From assembly GCA_001896545.1 (NCBI GenBank), contig MPOT01000054.1, positions 62,001 through 126,000 on the forward strand: DNA of 64,000 nucleotides. Reading direction: 5' to 3'. Shown piece after piece: positions 1 through 8,864 of this stretch. The notes beneath the pieces are model-generated. The model ran no database searches. It had not been told where the DNA came from and saw only the letters and a program-made list of their open reading frames with translations. Within the stretch, counting starts at the first letter, position 1, and every line of letters begins with the position of its first letter. This stretch comes from Tepidanaerobacter sp. EBM-38. Lineage in GTDB: Bacteria; Bacillota; Thermosediminibacteria; Thermosediminibacterales; Tepidanaerobacteraceae. The translations under genes and the position numbers were made by a program.

Positions 1-549
1 TTGCCCGACATTGATGGAATTGAAGTAGCCAAAATCGCTCACGCTTTTGATCCTAACACTTTTATAGTCTTTATTACGGGATATCCTGATTATGCCCATG
101 AATCTTTTATAGTTCATCCATATGATTACATATTAAAACCTATTGACATTGAAAGATTTAATCAAACTGTGAATAATCTCATAGTCAAATGTGAGTCCAG
201 CATGTTGGATAATAAATTAAAATCCGCTGAAATATTTCCGGTTAGAATTAAAAACAAGATACTCTTTTTAAACATAAATGATATTATATTTATTGAAAAA
301 AACGGCAAGGATACCACTATACACACCAGAAAAGGCTCATTTATGTGTAGTGAAAACCTTAAGGACATCGAATCTAAATTAAACAGCAACTTTTATAGAA
401 CACATAAATCTTATATCGTAAACATCGGTATGATTGAATGTATAGAAAGCTTAGGCGACTCATATGAAATAAGCTTTTATGGCTATGATAAGAAGGCTTA
501 TATGAGCAAAGGAAAGTATATATTTATAAAAGACAAACTATCTGTCTAA
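1..549 (+). CDS. LytTR response regulator (AgrA/VirR type), 5' partial
   Basis: Cytoplasmic DNA-binding response regulator; the left window edge cuts off its start. The visible part begins just after the phospho-acceptor Asp, with PDIDGIE. It then shows the receiver switch Thr in FITGYP and the conserved Lys in ILKPID (within the first 50 residues). From about residue 75 a LytTR domain follows, with the typical FYRTHKSYIVN segment. Proteins of this build activate promoters by binding 9-10 bp direct repeats about two helical turns apart. Such a repeat pair, and a small AgrD-like gene, lie directly downstream. I infer it is the AgrA of an agr-like quorum-sensing locus whose sensor and AgrB would be left of the window. 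The family call is secure; the link to the peptide rests on position. Confidence 0.9.
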   Translation: MPDIDGIEVAKIAHAFDPNTFIVFITGYPDYAHESFIVHPYDYILKPIDIERFNQTVNNLIVKCESSMLDNKLKSAEIFPVRIKNKILFLNINDIIFIEKNGKDTTIHTRKGSFMCSENLKDIESKLNSNFYRTHKSYIVNIGMIECIESLGDSYEISFYGYDKKAYMSKGKYIFIKDKLSV

Positions 550-587
550 AATTTCTATAATCATTTTTTCCATTCATGTCTAATATT

Positions 588-619
588 CTGCCAATTATAT
601 CGTAAAAACTGCCAGTTAT
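588..619 (+). promoter_or_regulatory. LytTR/AgrA-type direct-repeat operator
   Basis: Two near-identical 11-mers, CTGCCAATTAT and CTGCCAGTTAT, start exactly 21 bp apart (588 and 609). AgrA-family regulators are known to bind direct repeats related to ACAGTTAAG with a 12 bp spacer, which gives the same 21 bp period. The pair sits upstream of a TATAAT at 658-663 with no good -35, as expected of an activator-dependent promoter. The repeat is visible in the sequence; the binding protein is inferred. Confidence 0.6.
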
Positions 620-657
620 GCTTACCTAGCAGGAAATCCCTACCTTCTGAAGAATAT

Positions 658-663
658 TATAAT
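658..663 (+). promoter_or_regulatory. -10 box of the AgrD-like transcription unit
   Basis: A perfect TATAAT lies 30 bp before the AgrD-like start. At -35 spacing the sequence is AATCCC, which is not a recognisable -35. That fits activation by the LytTR regulator bound at 588-619. Confidence 0.45.
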
Positions 664-692
664 TGTTAGAATGATAACAAAAATTCCTGGGG

Positions 693-839
693 GTGAAAAA
701 AATATTTAAGAGGTTTAAAACACAGATTCTCTCTTCCCTAGCGTCCTTTGCCACAATAATAGCTTTTTCGGGTATTTCACCAAAAAGCATGTGGATACTC
801 TATGAGCCAGATATTCCAAAGGCTCTAAGAAACAGATAA
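693..839 (+). CDS. agrD: AgrD-like cyclic lactone autoinducer prepeptide, 48 aa
   Basis: A small prepeptide of the AgrD family, which AgrB cuts and cyclises into a secreted quorum signal. It has an amphipathic Lys-rich N-terminus (MKKIFKRFK), a hydrophobic stretch to about residue 28, then SPKSMWILYEPDIPKALRNR. The YEP-x-x-P tail matches the charged AgrD C-terminal motif. In staphylococcal AgrD a Cys starts the five-residue ring just before the DEP motif. Here Ser32 holds that position (ring Ser32-Met-Trp-Ile-Leu36), so an ester lactone is expected rather than a thiolactone. The start is unsure: GTG at 693 overlaps the GGGGGTG ribosome site, and ATA at 702 has better spacing. The unit has its own operator, promoter and terminator. 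Confidence 0.75.
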   Translation: MKKIFKRFKTQILSSLASFATIIAFSGISPKSMWILYEPDIPKALRNR

Positions 840-886
840 CCCAAAGTTTAAAAACCTTGCCAATTTACACTACTCCCGAATTTTAA

Positions 887-927
887 GGGCAAATTCATAT
901 AATAGTATGATTTGCTCTCTTTTTTTT
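887..927 (+). terminator. Rho-independent terminator after the AgrD-like gene
   Basis: GGGCAAAT(T)CATA pairs with TATGATTTGCTC across a six-base loop, with one bulge, and is followed by a run of eight T. It closes the AgrD-like unit before the next gene. Confidence 0.7.
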
Positions 928-1023
928 AAATAAATAGTTAACTTCTAAACCAGTACATCAATTTAAACTTTTGATGTATAATATAAGCATACATATGGTT
1001 TTAAAGTGAAAGGAGCAAAAACT

Positions 1024-2130
1024 ATGAAGATAACAGTATTGGGCGGTGCCGGTGATATGGGTAGCCGTGCCGTAAGTGATTTGGCAAAAAGCGAAGAGGT
1101 TACAGAGCTTGTTATCGCAGATATTAATATAGCTGCTGCCAAAAAGCTGGCAGATGCACTTGGCAAAAAGGTCAAAGCTGTCTACATAGATGCTAATCGA
1201 CCGGAAACCTTGATTGCAGCAATGCAGGGTAAAGACGTGGTTGCAAGTGCCATGGGCCCCTTTTATAAATTTGAAAAGGTTGCGGTAGAAGCTGCTATTG
1301 CATCCAATGTTAACTATGTCAGCATTTGCGATGATTATGATGCTGTAGAGAGTATTTTGACCTTGGACGAAAAGGCTAAAAATTTAAATCTAAGCATTTT
1401 AACCGGTTTAGGCTGGACTCCTGGTATCAGTAACATCCTTGCTCGAAAGGGTGCCGATGAATTAGATGAAGTTGAGGAAATCAATATATATTGGGCAGGC
1501 AGTGCTTCTGATGCTACCGGACTTGCTGTTACCCTTCATACTATTCACATATTTACCGGAAAGGTAACAAGTTTTATTGACGGTAAAAAGATAGAAATCC
1601 CTGCCGGCAGCGGCAAGGAAAAAGTTGAGTTTCTAGAGCCACTAGGCTTTGTCGATATGTACCATTTAGGTCATCCGGAACCAGTAACACTGCCATTATA
1701 TTTAGAAGGAGTAAAAACCGTCACACTAAAAGGCGGTCTTAAAGAAAGTTACCTTAATAAACTTGCTATTGTTATTTCCAGATTGGGTTTGACAAACACC
1801 CCAAGCAAGAAACAGTTTGTAGGTAATGTCATAAAAACTGTGCTGCCTATTCTTGAAAAAATCCAGAAACCGGCTGTCCCTCTGTCAGGCATTCGGGTAG
1901 ATGTGAAGGGATATTTAAACGGTAAAAGACAGCACTTGGTATACCAAGCAGTTGATCATATGAGCAATCTTACCGGCGTACCCCTTGCCATCGGTGCTCT
2001 GATGATGGGCAGGGGGGAGATAACCCGAAAAGGTGTCTTTGCTCCAGAAGCAGCAGTAAATCCCGATAGATTTATAAAAGAATTGGCTAAGCGAAATATC
2101 AAAGTTGTGCAAACTCAGGGAATTTCATAA
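1024..2130 (+). CDS. Saccharopine dehydrogenase-like NAD(P)-dependent oxidoreductase
   Basis: Predicted cytoplasmic oxidoreductase of the saccharopine dehydrogenase / lysine 6-dehydrogenase superfamily, 368 aa. The N-terminus is a Rossmann fold with VLGGAGDMGS as the dinucleotide-binding glycine loop and an acidic ADINIAAAK segment that binds the ribose. A catalytic-domain pattern (GLGWTPGISN, KGGLKESY) follows. I start it at the ATG at 1024, six bases after AAAGGAG, rather than at the in-frame GTG at 1006 that overlaps that ribosome site. The substrate cannot be read from the sequence. The phosphodiesterase gene follows 16 bp downstream and is probably co-transcribed. Confidence 0.8.
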   Translation: MKITVLGGAGDMGSRAVSDLAKSEEVTELVIADINIAAAKKLADALGKKVKAVYIDANRPETLIAAMQGKDVVASAMGPFYKFEKVAVEAAIASNVNYVSICDDYDAVESILTLDEKAKNLNLSILTGLGWTPGISNILARKGADELDEVEEINIYWAGSASDATGLAVTLHTIHIFTGKVTSFIDGKKIEIPAGSGKEKVEFLEPLGFVDMYHLGHPEPVTLPLYLEGVKTVTLKGGLKESYLNKLAIVISRLGLTNTPSKKQFVGNVIKTVLPILEKIQKPAVPLSGIRVDVKGYLNGKRQHLVYQAVDHMSNLTGVPLAIGALMMGRGEITRKGVFAPEAAVNPDRFIKELAKRNIKVVQTQGIS

Positions 2131-2146
2131 ATTGGAGGTATCAAAC

Positions 2147-2692
2147 ATGAGAATTGCCATATTAAGTGACACTCACGGAAGTTTGGATGCTTTTAACAGG
2201 GCTTTGCAAATTGCCAAGCCTTACGACTATATCATTCACGCAGGGGATATACTTTACCATGGCCCCAGAAATCCGCTGCCTGCGGGATATAATCCTCAGG
2301 AACTTGCCAGAGCCATAAATTCCATAGATATTCCCTTTATCGCTGCTGCCGGCAACTGTGATGCCCCGATTGACCAAGTAATGCTCGCAATTCCCATCCA
2401 ATCCCCCTACGCCCTATTAGTCTTAGAAAAATATAAAATCCTGGTTACACATGGCCATGAAACTACGGAAGAGGAACTGATTTTACTTGCCAAAAAATGG
2501 AGGATTGATATGATCGTAACCGGCCACACACATGTAAAAGCCCTAGAAAAAAAACAAGGGCTTATCCTCTTAAACCCCGGTTCCTGTGCGCTTCCCAAAG
2601 ATGGCATACCATCTATGGCTGTTTTCGAAGATTTCCATATATCTCTTCTTGACATCGAAACCGGCAATATAATTAAAAGTATCGCCCTTTAA
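2147..2692 (+). CDS. YfcE/MJ0936-family metallophosphoesterase
   Basis: Predicted metal-dependent phosphodiesterase, 181 aa. It carries the full calcineurin-like set: SDTHG near residue 8 (Asp and His ligands), HAGDI near 36, GNCD near 80 (Asn-His type), THGH near 111 and TGHTHV near 133. This arrangement and length are typical of YfcE, which hydrolyses phosphodiesters with Mn2+. The start at 2147 is chosen because TTGGAGG lies seven bases upstream; an earlier in-frame ATG would overlap the previous gene. The cellular substrate is unknown. It probably shares a transcript with the upstream dehydrogenase. Confidence 0.85.
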   Translation: MRIAILSDTHGSLDAFNRALQIAKPYDYIIHAGDILYHGPRNPLPAGYNPQELARAINSIDIPFIAAAGNCDAPIDQVMLAIPIQSPYALLVLEKYKILVTHGHETTEEELILLAKKWRIDMIVTGHTHVKALEKKQGLILLNPGSCALPKDGIPSMAVFEDFHISLLDIETGNIIKSIAL

Positions 2693-2718
2693 TAAAACTG
2701 TAAAATCTTATCTGTTAT

Positions 2719-3285
2719 TTACAACCTTTTTTTATCCCAAGTTTCCGGTATCACTGCCCGAGCGCCGCCGATTAATTTAGGGCGGTACCGGGCTGCCGTC
2801 AAGTGTGCCTGTCCTATTTTATCGATACTGAGCCTTACCGGAACAGCCACATGCTTTATATGCATACCTATTAGCGTATCACCTATATCAAGGCCAAAGT
2901 GACCCTTTACATACTCCACTACTACCGGATGCTGCATATTTGCATAAACCGTAGTGGCAAAGGAACCTCCTGCATGCATTACCGGCACCACTGTTACTAT
3001 TTCTAAATTGTATTGTTCGGCAACTTCTTCCTCGACAACCAATGCTCGGTTTAAGTGCTCACAGCACTGAGCCGCCAGTCTTACGTCATACTTGGGTATG
3101 ACGTTTGCTATTCCCTTTACTACAGCTTCTGCAACTTCCATACTGGAAGCCTTCCCTATTCTTCCCCCCGCAACCTCGCTGGTACTGCAGCCTACCACCA
3201 GAAGTTGACCGGCTTTTACCGGCGCTATAGCAAATAATTCATCAATTGCTTTTGAAACATCACTGCTAATTAATGCTAAATCCAT
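2719..3285 (-). CDS. YwlG / UPF0340 family protein (TIGR01440)
   Basis: A conserved Firmicutes protein of unknown function, 188 aa, the usual length for the family. Recognisable family segments are LLVVGCSTSEVAGGRIG, AAQCCEHLNRALVVE with a Cys-Cys-Glu-His cluster, and the C-terminal GGARAVIPETW. The conserved Cys and His residues hint at a metal- or thiol-dependent activity, but none is established. It converges on the phosphodiesterase gene and is preceded by a good ribosome site (GGAGGAAAAAA). It looks intact and ordinary. Confidence 0.85.
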   Translation of the reverse strand: MDLALISSDVSKAIDELFAIAPVKAGQLLVVGCSTSEVAGGRIGKASSMEVAEAVVKGIANVIPKYDVRLAAQCCEHLNRALVVEEEVAEQYNLEIVTVVPVMHAGGSFATTVYANMQHPVVVEYVKGHFGLDIGDTLIGMHIKHVAVPVRLSIDKIGQAHLTAARYRPKLIGGARAVIPETWDKKRL

Positions 3286-3498
3286 TTTTTTCCTCCAATC
3301 ACAATAAATAAAATAGATATTTTAAAATTAACGTTCATAAGCTCGCGATTACAATTATAGCATATCGAATACAATTTTTATAACCGCAATTTCTTAAAAT
3401 TATAAAAGCCTTTCAAAATGCTTGTTGATTTTTACTCTATTATAACCTTATAATTATACTTATAGACATTTTTTTATTATACCTATGAGGAGAATAAT

Positions 3499-6400
3499 AT
3501 GCCTATTGTAATTCATGGCACTTGGATACCGGATACTGATGAATCATTTATTAATACAGGAACATTCTTTCTATGGTTTGAAACTCGAAGTATCGACAGT
3601 GATTACACCGAGATATTTCATAATTCGAAAAAGCTATTCCCATATGCATACCCGATAAAAAGCATTAATGAACTCATTAAGAAACTTGACTTGCCTATAA
3701 ATCATGCCTATAAAAAGACCATTATAAGCTTTCTTCTTCCTACTTGTGATGGCGAGCCTATTTCTTCTTTAGCGATAAAAAAATACGCAGAAAGAGAAAC
3801 GGAAATAACTTTAAGCGATTGGTCCGTTCCAGGTATCACACTTAATATAGATGAGGCTCTTTTTACTCTTTTGTCGTTCTCAGATTTTGTAGAAGACCCG
3901 GAAGAGCTTATATTGGGCAGTGATTTAACTTACTGGGTATCCGTCACCTCTTATGTAAAAAGCCTTGTCAAATCAGAACAGTTTTTACCGGACCTTGTTC
4001 AAAGCACTGAAGGTAATTACTATGCCTTATGGAAGTTTGCAGGAGACCCTGTGGCCTATGAAAAGAGTCTGTCAAACTTTTTAAGCAGCATGCCGGGTAT
4101 AGCGGAAAGTACATCTTTAGGCTTTGATGCACATAGCCTTACTGAACATTTTATAGCTGTAACCCTCGACCACCTTGTCAGAAATTTAAAAACTTCAAAA
4201 ATCATAGATATGATTCTACGGGCTTTCCCTGAACATGTTGAATCCGAATTCATTCATGCTCTTCTTGACAGCAAAATGCAGCCTATAAATTTTAATGATG
4301 ATTTTAAACCATTTTATAAGAAATTTAAAAAATGGCTGACTTATCATCAAACGACCTATGATATCCCCTTCCGATTATGCTTTAAGCTGGAAGAGCCCAA
4401 AGAGCAGGACGGCAACTGGGTTATCCGTTTTCTGCTGCAAGGTAGGGACGACCCAAGCCTCATAGTCCCCACCGATGAAATTTGGCAAAGGGGCGCACAA
4501 AACAGCACACTCTTTAAACTATGCAGAAATCCTCGAGAAATTTTACTGGCAAGTCTTGGAAAGGCATCTGAAATCTATCCGCCGCTTCTTAAAAGCTTGG
4601 AAAAAGATGCGCCTTCCCAGTGGGAATTGACGGCTATTGAGGCTTATGATTTCTTAAAACATGGTGCAGGAACATTAGAGGAAAACGGCTTCGGAATTTT
4701 AGTTCCTAATTGGTGGAAAAAAGATCGAGCCGACAGGAAGGTAAATGTTAAACTTAAACTAGGCTCCAAAGAAGACCATATGCCGTCAATGAGTACAGGG
4801 CTAATGGGCATAGATGCTCTGGTAGATTATGATATCGCCCTTGCTATAGGCGATGAGGAGATATCCGTTGAGGAGTGGCAGCGGTTAGTTGATATAAAAA
4901 TTCCACTTGTCAATATAAATGGACAGTGGATTGAAGTTCGAAAAGATGAGATAAATAACATTTTAAATATATGGTCACAAAGAAAAGAGCAAAATCAGGG
5001 TAAACTCCGGTTGTCTGACGCCATAAATTTGTCCAACGCTGCTTTTGATGAGGAATCCATAGGACAGATAGAAACACAGGGCTGGTTTTCCGATCTTATA
5101 AAAAAACTGGAAGAACCCGACAGTTTTAATGTACATGAGCAGCCTCAAAGCTTTTACGGCAAGCTAAGAGATTACCAAAAACGCGGCATGTCCTGGATGA
5201 TGTACTTAGAAAAATGGGGTCTTAGCGGTTGTCTGGCCGATGATATGGGGCTCGGCAAAACTATCCAAATTTTGGCCCTGCTCCTAAAGGAAAAAGAGGA
5301 GGGAACGGCAGGCATTCCAACACTCCTAGTGTGCCCTACTTCAGTAGTCAGAAACTGGCAACGTGAAGCCTATAAGTTTGCCCCCACTCTATCTTTAATG
5401 ATACATTACGGTCAAGACCGGCTTAAGGAAAAGGATTTTAAAAAACAAGCTCTTGCCTCTGACCTGGTAATAACAAGTTTTGGTCTTGCGCGCCGAGATA
5501 TCAAGGAACTTCAAAGCATTAACTGGAAAAGGGTTGTCGTAGACGAAGCCCAAAATATCAAAAACCCGACTAGTAAACAGACAAAAGCCATAAAATCAAT
5601 AAAGTCCCAAACTAGAATTGCGCTTACAGGAACACCTGTAGAAAATCGTTTGGCTGAATTGTGGTCAATTATGGATTTTTTAAACCCAGGCTATCTTGGC
5701 AGCTTTAATTCCTTTAGGACAAAATTTGAACTGCCTATACAGAAATACAATAAAAAAGAACCGTTGGAAAAATTGCAGAAACTGGTAAAACCTTTTATCC
5801 TTAGACGGGTCAAAACCGATCCTCTTATTATAAAAGATTTGCCGGAAAAACAAGAAACCAAGGTCTACTGCCCTTTGACGCGGGAGCAGGCCAGCCTTTA
5901 TGAAGCTGTGGTAAAGAATACCTTGGAAAAGCTCGATGATGCTGAAGGAATCGAAAGAAGGGGCCTAATACTTACAACACTGATGAAACTCAAACAAATA
6001 TGCAACCATCCGACCCATTTTTTGCATGATCAAAGTAAATTAGACGGACGCTCAGGCAAACTTATCAGGCTTTCAGAAATGTTGTATGAAGCACTTCTTG
6101 AAGGCGACTCGGCCTTAGTCTTTACACAGTTTAGGGAAATGGGAGAACTGTTGAGAATTTACTTGGACAGAATCTACGATGCAGAAGTAATGTTCTTACA
6201 TGGAGGTGTGCCTATAACAGCTAGGGATAATATGGTGCAGCGCTTTCAAAAGAGTAATGAGCCAAAAATATTCATCCTTTCACTGAAGGCAGGGGGAGTT
6301 GGCTTAAATTTGACGAAGGCCAATCATGTCTTCCACTTTGACCGATGGTGGAACCCTGCGGTAGAAAATCAGGCCACTGACCGGGCATTCCGCATTGGCC

Positions 6401-6591
6401 AGAAAAAAAATGTGCAGGTGTATAAATATATTTGTCAGGGGACTTTAGAAGAGCGGATTGATGAACTCATTGATAAAAAGCAAGAGCTAGCAGACTATAT
6501 AATAGGCAGTGACGAATCGTGGCTCACAGAAATGGATAACGAGCAAATAGCAGGCCTCATTACACTGAGTCGGAAATCGGCTTTAGAATAG
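3499..6591 (+). CDS. SNF2-family DNA helicase/translocase, 1030 aa
   Basis: Large double-stranded-DNA translocase of the bacterial SNF2/RapA-like class. The first ~470 residues match the style of the SNF2-associated N-terminal region. The ATPase core begins near residue 555 (YQKRGMSWM), with Walker A DDMGLGKT near 580, DEAQNIKN near 683 in place of DEAH, and LTGTPVENR near 707. The C-terminal helicase lobe shows GGVGLNLT and RAFRIGQ near 960. The SWIM-finger gene follows 11 bp downstream; this pairing recurs in Firmicutes and points to one DNA-associated complex of unknown role. The start has GAGGAG eight bases upstream. No truncation is seen. Confidence 0.9.
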   Translation: MPIVIHGTWIPDTDESFINTGTFFLWFETRSIDSDYTEIFHNSKKLFPYAYPIKSINELIKKLDLPINHAYKKTIISFLLPTCDGEPISSLAIKKYAERETEITLSDWSVPGITLNIDEALFTLLSFSDFVEDPEELILGSDLTYWVSVTSYVKSLVKSEQFLPDLVQSTEGNYYALWKFAGDPVAYEKSLSNFLSSMPGIAESTSLGFDAHSLTEHFIAVTLDHLVRNLKTSKIIDMILRAFPEHVESEFIHALLDSKMQPINFNDDFKPFYKKFKKWLTYHQTTYDIPFRLCFKLEEPKEQDGNWVIRFLLQGRDDPSLIVPTDEIWQRGAQNSTLFKLCRNPREILLASLGKASEIYPPLLKSLEKDAPSQWELTAIEAYDFLKHGAGTLEENGFGILVPNWWKKDRADRKVNVKLKLGSKEDHMPSMSTGLMGIDALVDYDIALAIGDEEISVEEWQRLVDIKIPLVNINGQWIEVRKDEINNILNIWSQRKEQNQGKLRLSDAINLSNAAFDEESIGQIETQGWFSDLIKKLEEPDSFNVHEQPQSFYGKLRDYQKRGMSWMMYLEKWGLSGCLADDMGLGKTIQILALLLKEKEEGTAGIPTLLVCPTSVVRNWQREAYKFAPTLSLMIHYGQDRLKEKDFKKQALASDLVITSFGLARRDIKELQSINWKRVVVDEAQNIKNPTSKQTKAIKSIKSQTRIALTGTPVENRLAELWSIMDFLNPGYLGSFNSFRTKFELPIQKYNKKEPLEKLQKLVKPFILRRVKTDPLIIKDLPEKQETKVYCPLTREQASLYEAVVKNTLEKLDDAEGIERRGLILTTLMKLKQICNHPTHFLHDQSKLDGRSGKLIRLSEMLYEALLEGDSALVFTQFREMGELLRIYLDRIYDAEVMFLHGGVPITARDNMVQRFQKSNEPKIFILSLKAGGVGLNLTKANHVFHFDRWWNPAVENQATDRAFRIGQKKNVQVYKYICQGTLEERIDELIDKKQELADYIIGSDESWLTEMDNEQIAGLITLSRKSALE

Positions 6592-6602
6592 GAGAAGATG
6601 TT

Positions 6603-7421
6603 ATGGCTAAGAGCAATTCATTTTCAAATACATGGTGGGGCAGACAGTGGATTAATATCTTAGAATCCTTTGGCTGGGCCAATCGCTTAGAGCGCGGAAG
6701 GCGCTATGCCAGAAATGGCAGTGTGCTTGAGTTTCATATCGAGCCGGGCAAGATAACGGCAAAAGTTCAAGGCTCGCGCTCTACGCCATACAAGGTTACC
6801 ATTAAAGTTGCAAAATTAACAAAAAAAGAGTGGCAGGCTGTCCTCAAACACCTTAGCACAAAGGCATTATATGCTGCAAAACTCCTTTCCGGAGATATGC
6901 CGGAAGATATAGCAGCTATTTTTCAGGAAGTGGGAATAAGTCTGTTGCCAGCGGACGATAGCGAAATTGACGCAAGATGTTCATGCCCTGATTTTGCCGT
7001 GCCGTGCAAGCATATTGCAGCAGTTCACTATATTGTAGCCGAAGAGCTTGACAAAGACCCTTTCCTTGTCTTTAAACTCAGGGGTATGGAAAAAGAGGAG
7101 GTCTTAGACCGTCTGCTAAAATTCGATGATAAAAAAAGAAAATCCCGGGATGATAGCAATAACATCTCAACCCAGCCCAAACCTTCCACATCACTATTTT
7201 CCGGGACAACTACATCTGCCTTTGCAAAAGAAAATAACCCTGCCATCGCCTTTTCTTTAGAAGATTTTTGGAGCGGCAAACCTCTACCTGTATCCAGCCC
7301 TCCTGCGGCCCCTTCTATCCACGCAACTGCCTTTGCCGACACAAAAAACGCCTTTTGGAGTAAAGACTTCCCCCTTGCCCAAATCATGCAGGCAATATAT
7401 AGAGGAAGTGGGAAGATGTAA
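6603..7421 (+). CDS. SWIM zinc-finger protein paired with the SNF2 helicase
   Basis: A 272 aa protein with a SWIM domain around residues 124-140: Cys-x-Cys, then PDFAVPCKHIAAV giving the Cys-x-His half. SWIM fingers bind zinc and are thought to contact DNA or protein partners. The N-terminus (TWWGRQWINILESFG) is typical of the bacterial proteins that accompany SNF2 helicases. The C-terminal third is low-complexity and rich in Ser, Pro and Ala, so likely flexible. It starts 11 bp after the helicase stop with GGAGAAG as ribosome site, so the two are translated from one message. Its exact function is unknown. Confidence 0.88.
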   Translation: MAKSNSFSNTWWGRQWINILESFGWANRLERGRRYARNGSVLEFHIEPGKITAKVQGSRSTPYKVTIKVAKLTKKEWQAVLKHLSTKALYAAKLLSGDMPEDIAAIFQEVGISLLPADDSEIDARCSCPDFAVPCKHIAAVHYIVAEELDKDPFLVFKLRGMEKEEVLDRLLKFDDKKRKSRDDSNNISTQPKPSTSLFSGTTTSAFAKENNPAIAFSLEDFWSGKPLPVSSPPAAPSIHATAFADTKNAFWSKDFPLAQIMQAIYRGSGKM

Positions 7422-7430
7422 GAAATAATT

Positions 7431-7472
7431 AAAATCATTACACCTCACACTAAATTGACCGATAATGATTTT
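7431..7472. terminator. Weak hairpin between convergent genes
   Basis: AAAATCATTA at 7431 pairs with TAATGATTTT ending at 7472 across a loop of about 22 bases; T-runs follow on the plus strand. It may end the helicase/SWIM transcript. The long loop lowers confidence. Confidence 0.3.
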
Positions 7473-7570
7473 TGGGTAGATAATATCGACTCAAACACAC
7501 CAGAATTCGGCTTACGTGTCAATTGTGGCAAATTCATAGGTTTTTTACTTTTGCCTGTTATATCCTTTAA

Positions 7571-8845
7571 TCATCTTTCCACTATCACAGAAACACCATC
7601 TGGAATTACGGTAATTTTCGCATCATTCCCTTTAAGTTTAAGTGCCTGCTTAATAGCATCTTCTACTGTATAGGCATGAATCATATGGCAGTCCTCAATC
7701 ATTTTGGGGTCACACATATCTGTTACAAATATGACGGTATACTTGTCAAGAATCCTTGATAAAATTTGAAATTCCCATTGATCAGGTGCCGTATCTTCTG
7801 GAGGCACCTTTGCTAATCTATCCAAAATTTCCTTTGGGCTTTTTGCATTTTTCATATTGTTATAAAAAGACTCACCACCATGACCGTCATTACATGCAGC
7901 AACCATTATGATTACTCCATTCTCGCGACATGTTGCCTCTGCTGCAGTCATTCCTTTTACGGATTGATAAAGGTTTTGGTCCAAGGGATACCCTCCGTTT
8001 GTTGAAATGACAATATCTGCAGGCTTTGCCTTTACACTTGAAAGTTGTTTTACAAATTTACATCCTTCCTCATGCGCTAAAACGCTATCACCGCTAAAGG
8101 CATTTATAATCTTTTTATCTTTATCTATTACAACATTTAATATGAAGGCAAGATTGGCTGCTTTTGCCGCAAATAGCATATCTTCATGTATTGGATTATT
8201 TTCCAGGTTTCCTGTTCTCGCATAAGGGCTTGCAATAAATTTTGCACAATGATTTTCCATGACAGATGTTGCACCTGCCACGCCCGGAAGAATGCTCTTT
8301 CTTCCCCCTGAAAACCCAGCAAAAAAATGCGGTTCAATAAAACCCTCAGATATAACTAATTCTGATTCGCAAACCATTTTGTTTAAATATAGTTTTCCAC
8401 CTGACGGCAGAACACCAACATATTCTAGCTGATCTTTATCGAAAGCCATATGGTTTATAATAGTTTCTGTTTTAACTATTTCTTCTCCAAATTTATCTAT
8501 CATTTCTTCTTTTGTTGTCGGCCTGTGAAAACCTGTTGCAATCATGATTTTTATATCTATATTCGGATTTGCCCTTCTGATTCTATCTAGTAATATGGGC
8601 ATTGTAATTTTACTCGGCACGGGTCGTGTATGGTCGCTTGTTATTATTAAAACCTCTTTCTTTCCTTTTACTAATTCTTCTAAATGTGGACTTCCTATAG
8701 GATTGTCAAGAGCAGCTTTAACTATCTCTTCCTGGGATAAGGATGGCTTATATTTATCAGCTTTTGAACTTAACACCCCTAAAAAATTTTCATCAGGGAT
8801 ATCAACATCTAAAAAAGTTTTGTGATATGGGAGCCTTACCTTCAT
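7571..8845 (-). CDS. larA: Nickel-dependent lactate racemase family protein (LarA)
   Basis: Member of the LarA family, which interconverts the stereoisomers of lactate or related 2-hydroxyacids using a nickel-pincer cofactor. The 424 aa length is normal. SDHTRPVP (70-77) is the signature loop. His107 in GFHRPT, His173 in EPHFF and Lys183 in GGRKS fall one residue from the catalytic His108, His174 and cofactor-bearing Lys184 of the Lactobacillus enzyme. None of the cofactor-synthesis genes larB, larC or larE is adjacent, so the pincer would have to come from elsewhere. Other LarA homologues act on other hydroxyacids, so the substrate is not certain. An LldR-like operator lies upstream. Confidence 0.85.
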   Translation of the reverse strand: MKVRLPYHKTFLDVDIPDENFLGVLSSKADKYKPSLSQEEIVKAALDNPIGSPHLEELVKGKKEVLIITSDHTRPVPSKITMPILLDRIRRANPNIDIKIMIATGFHRPTTKEEMIDKFGEEIVKTETIINHMAFDKDQLEYVGVLPSGGKLYLNKMVCESELVISEGFIEPHFFAGFSGGRKSILPGVAGATSVMENHCAKFIASPYARTGNLENNPIHEDMLFAAKAANLAFILNVVIDKDKKIINAFSGDSVLAHEEGCKFVKQLSSVKAKPADIVISTNGGYPLDQNLYQSVKGMTAAEATCRENGVIIMVAACNDGHGGESFYNNMKNAKSPKEILDRLAKVPPEDTAPDQWEFQILSRILDKYTVIFVTDMCDPKMIEDCHMIHAYTVEDAIKQALKLKGNDAKITVIPDGVSVIVER

Positions 8846-8864
8846 TTCAAAATCCTCCTATCAA

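Noticed and set aside
7455-7673. Short plus-strand open frame after the SWIM gene
   Set aside because: It starts without a ribosome site and runs into the 3' end of larA on the opposite strand.
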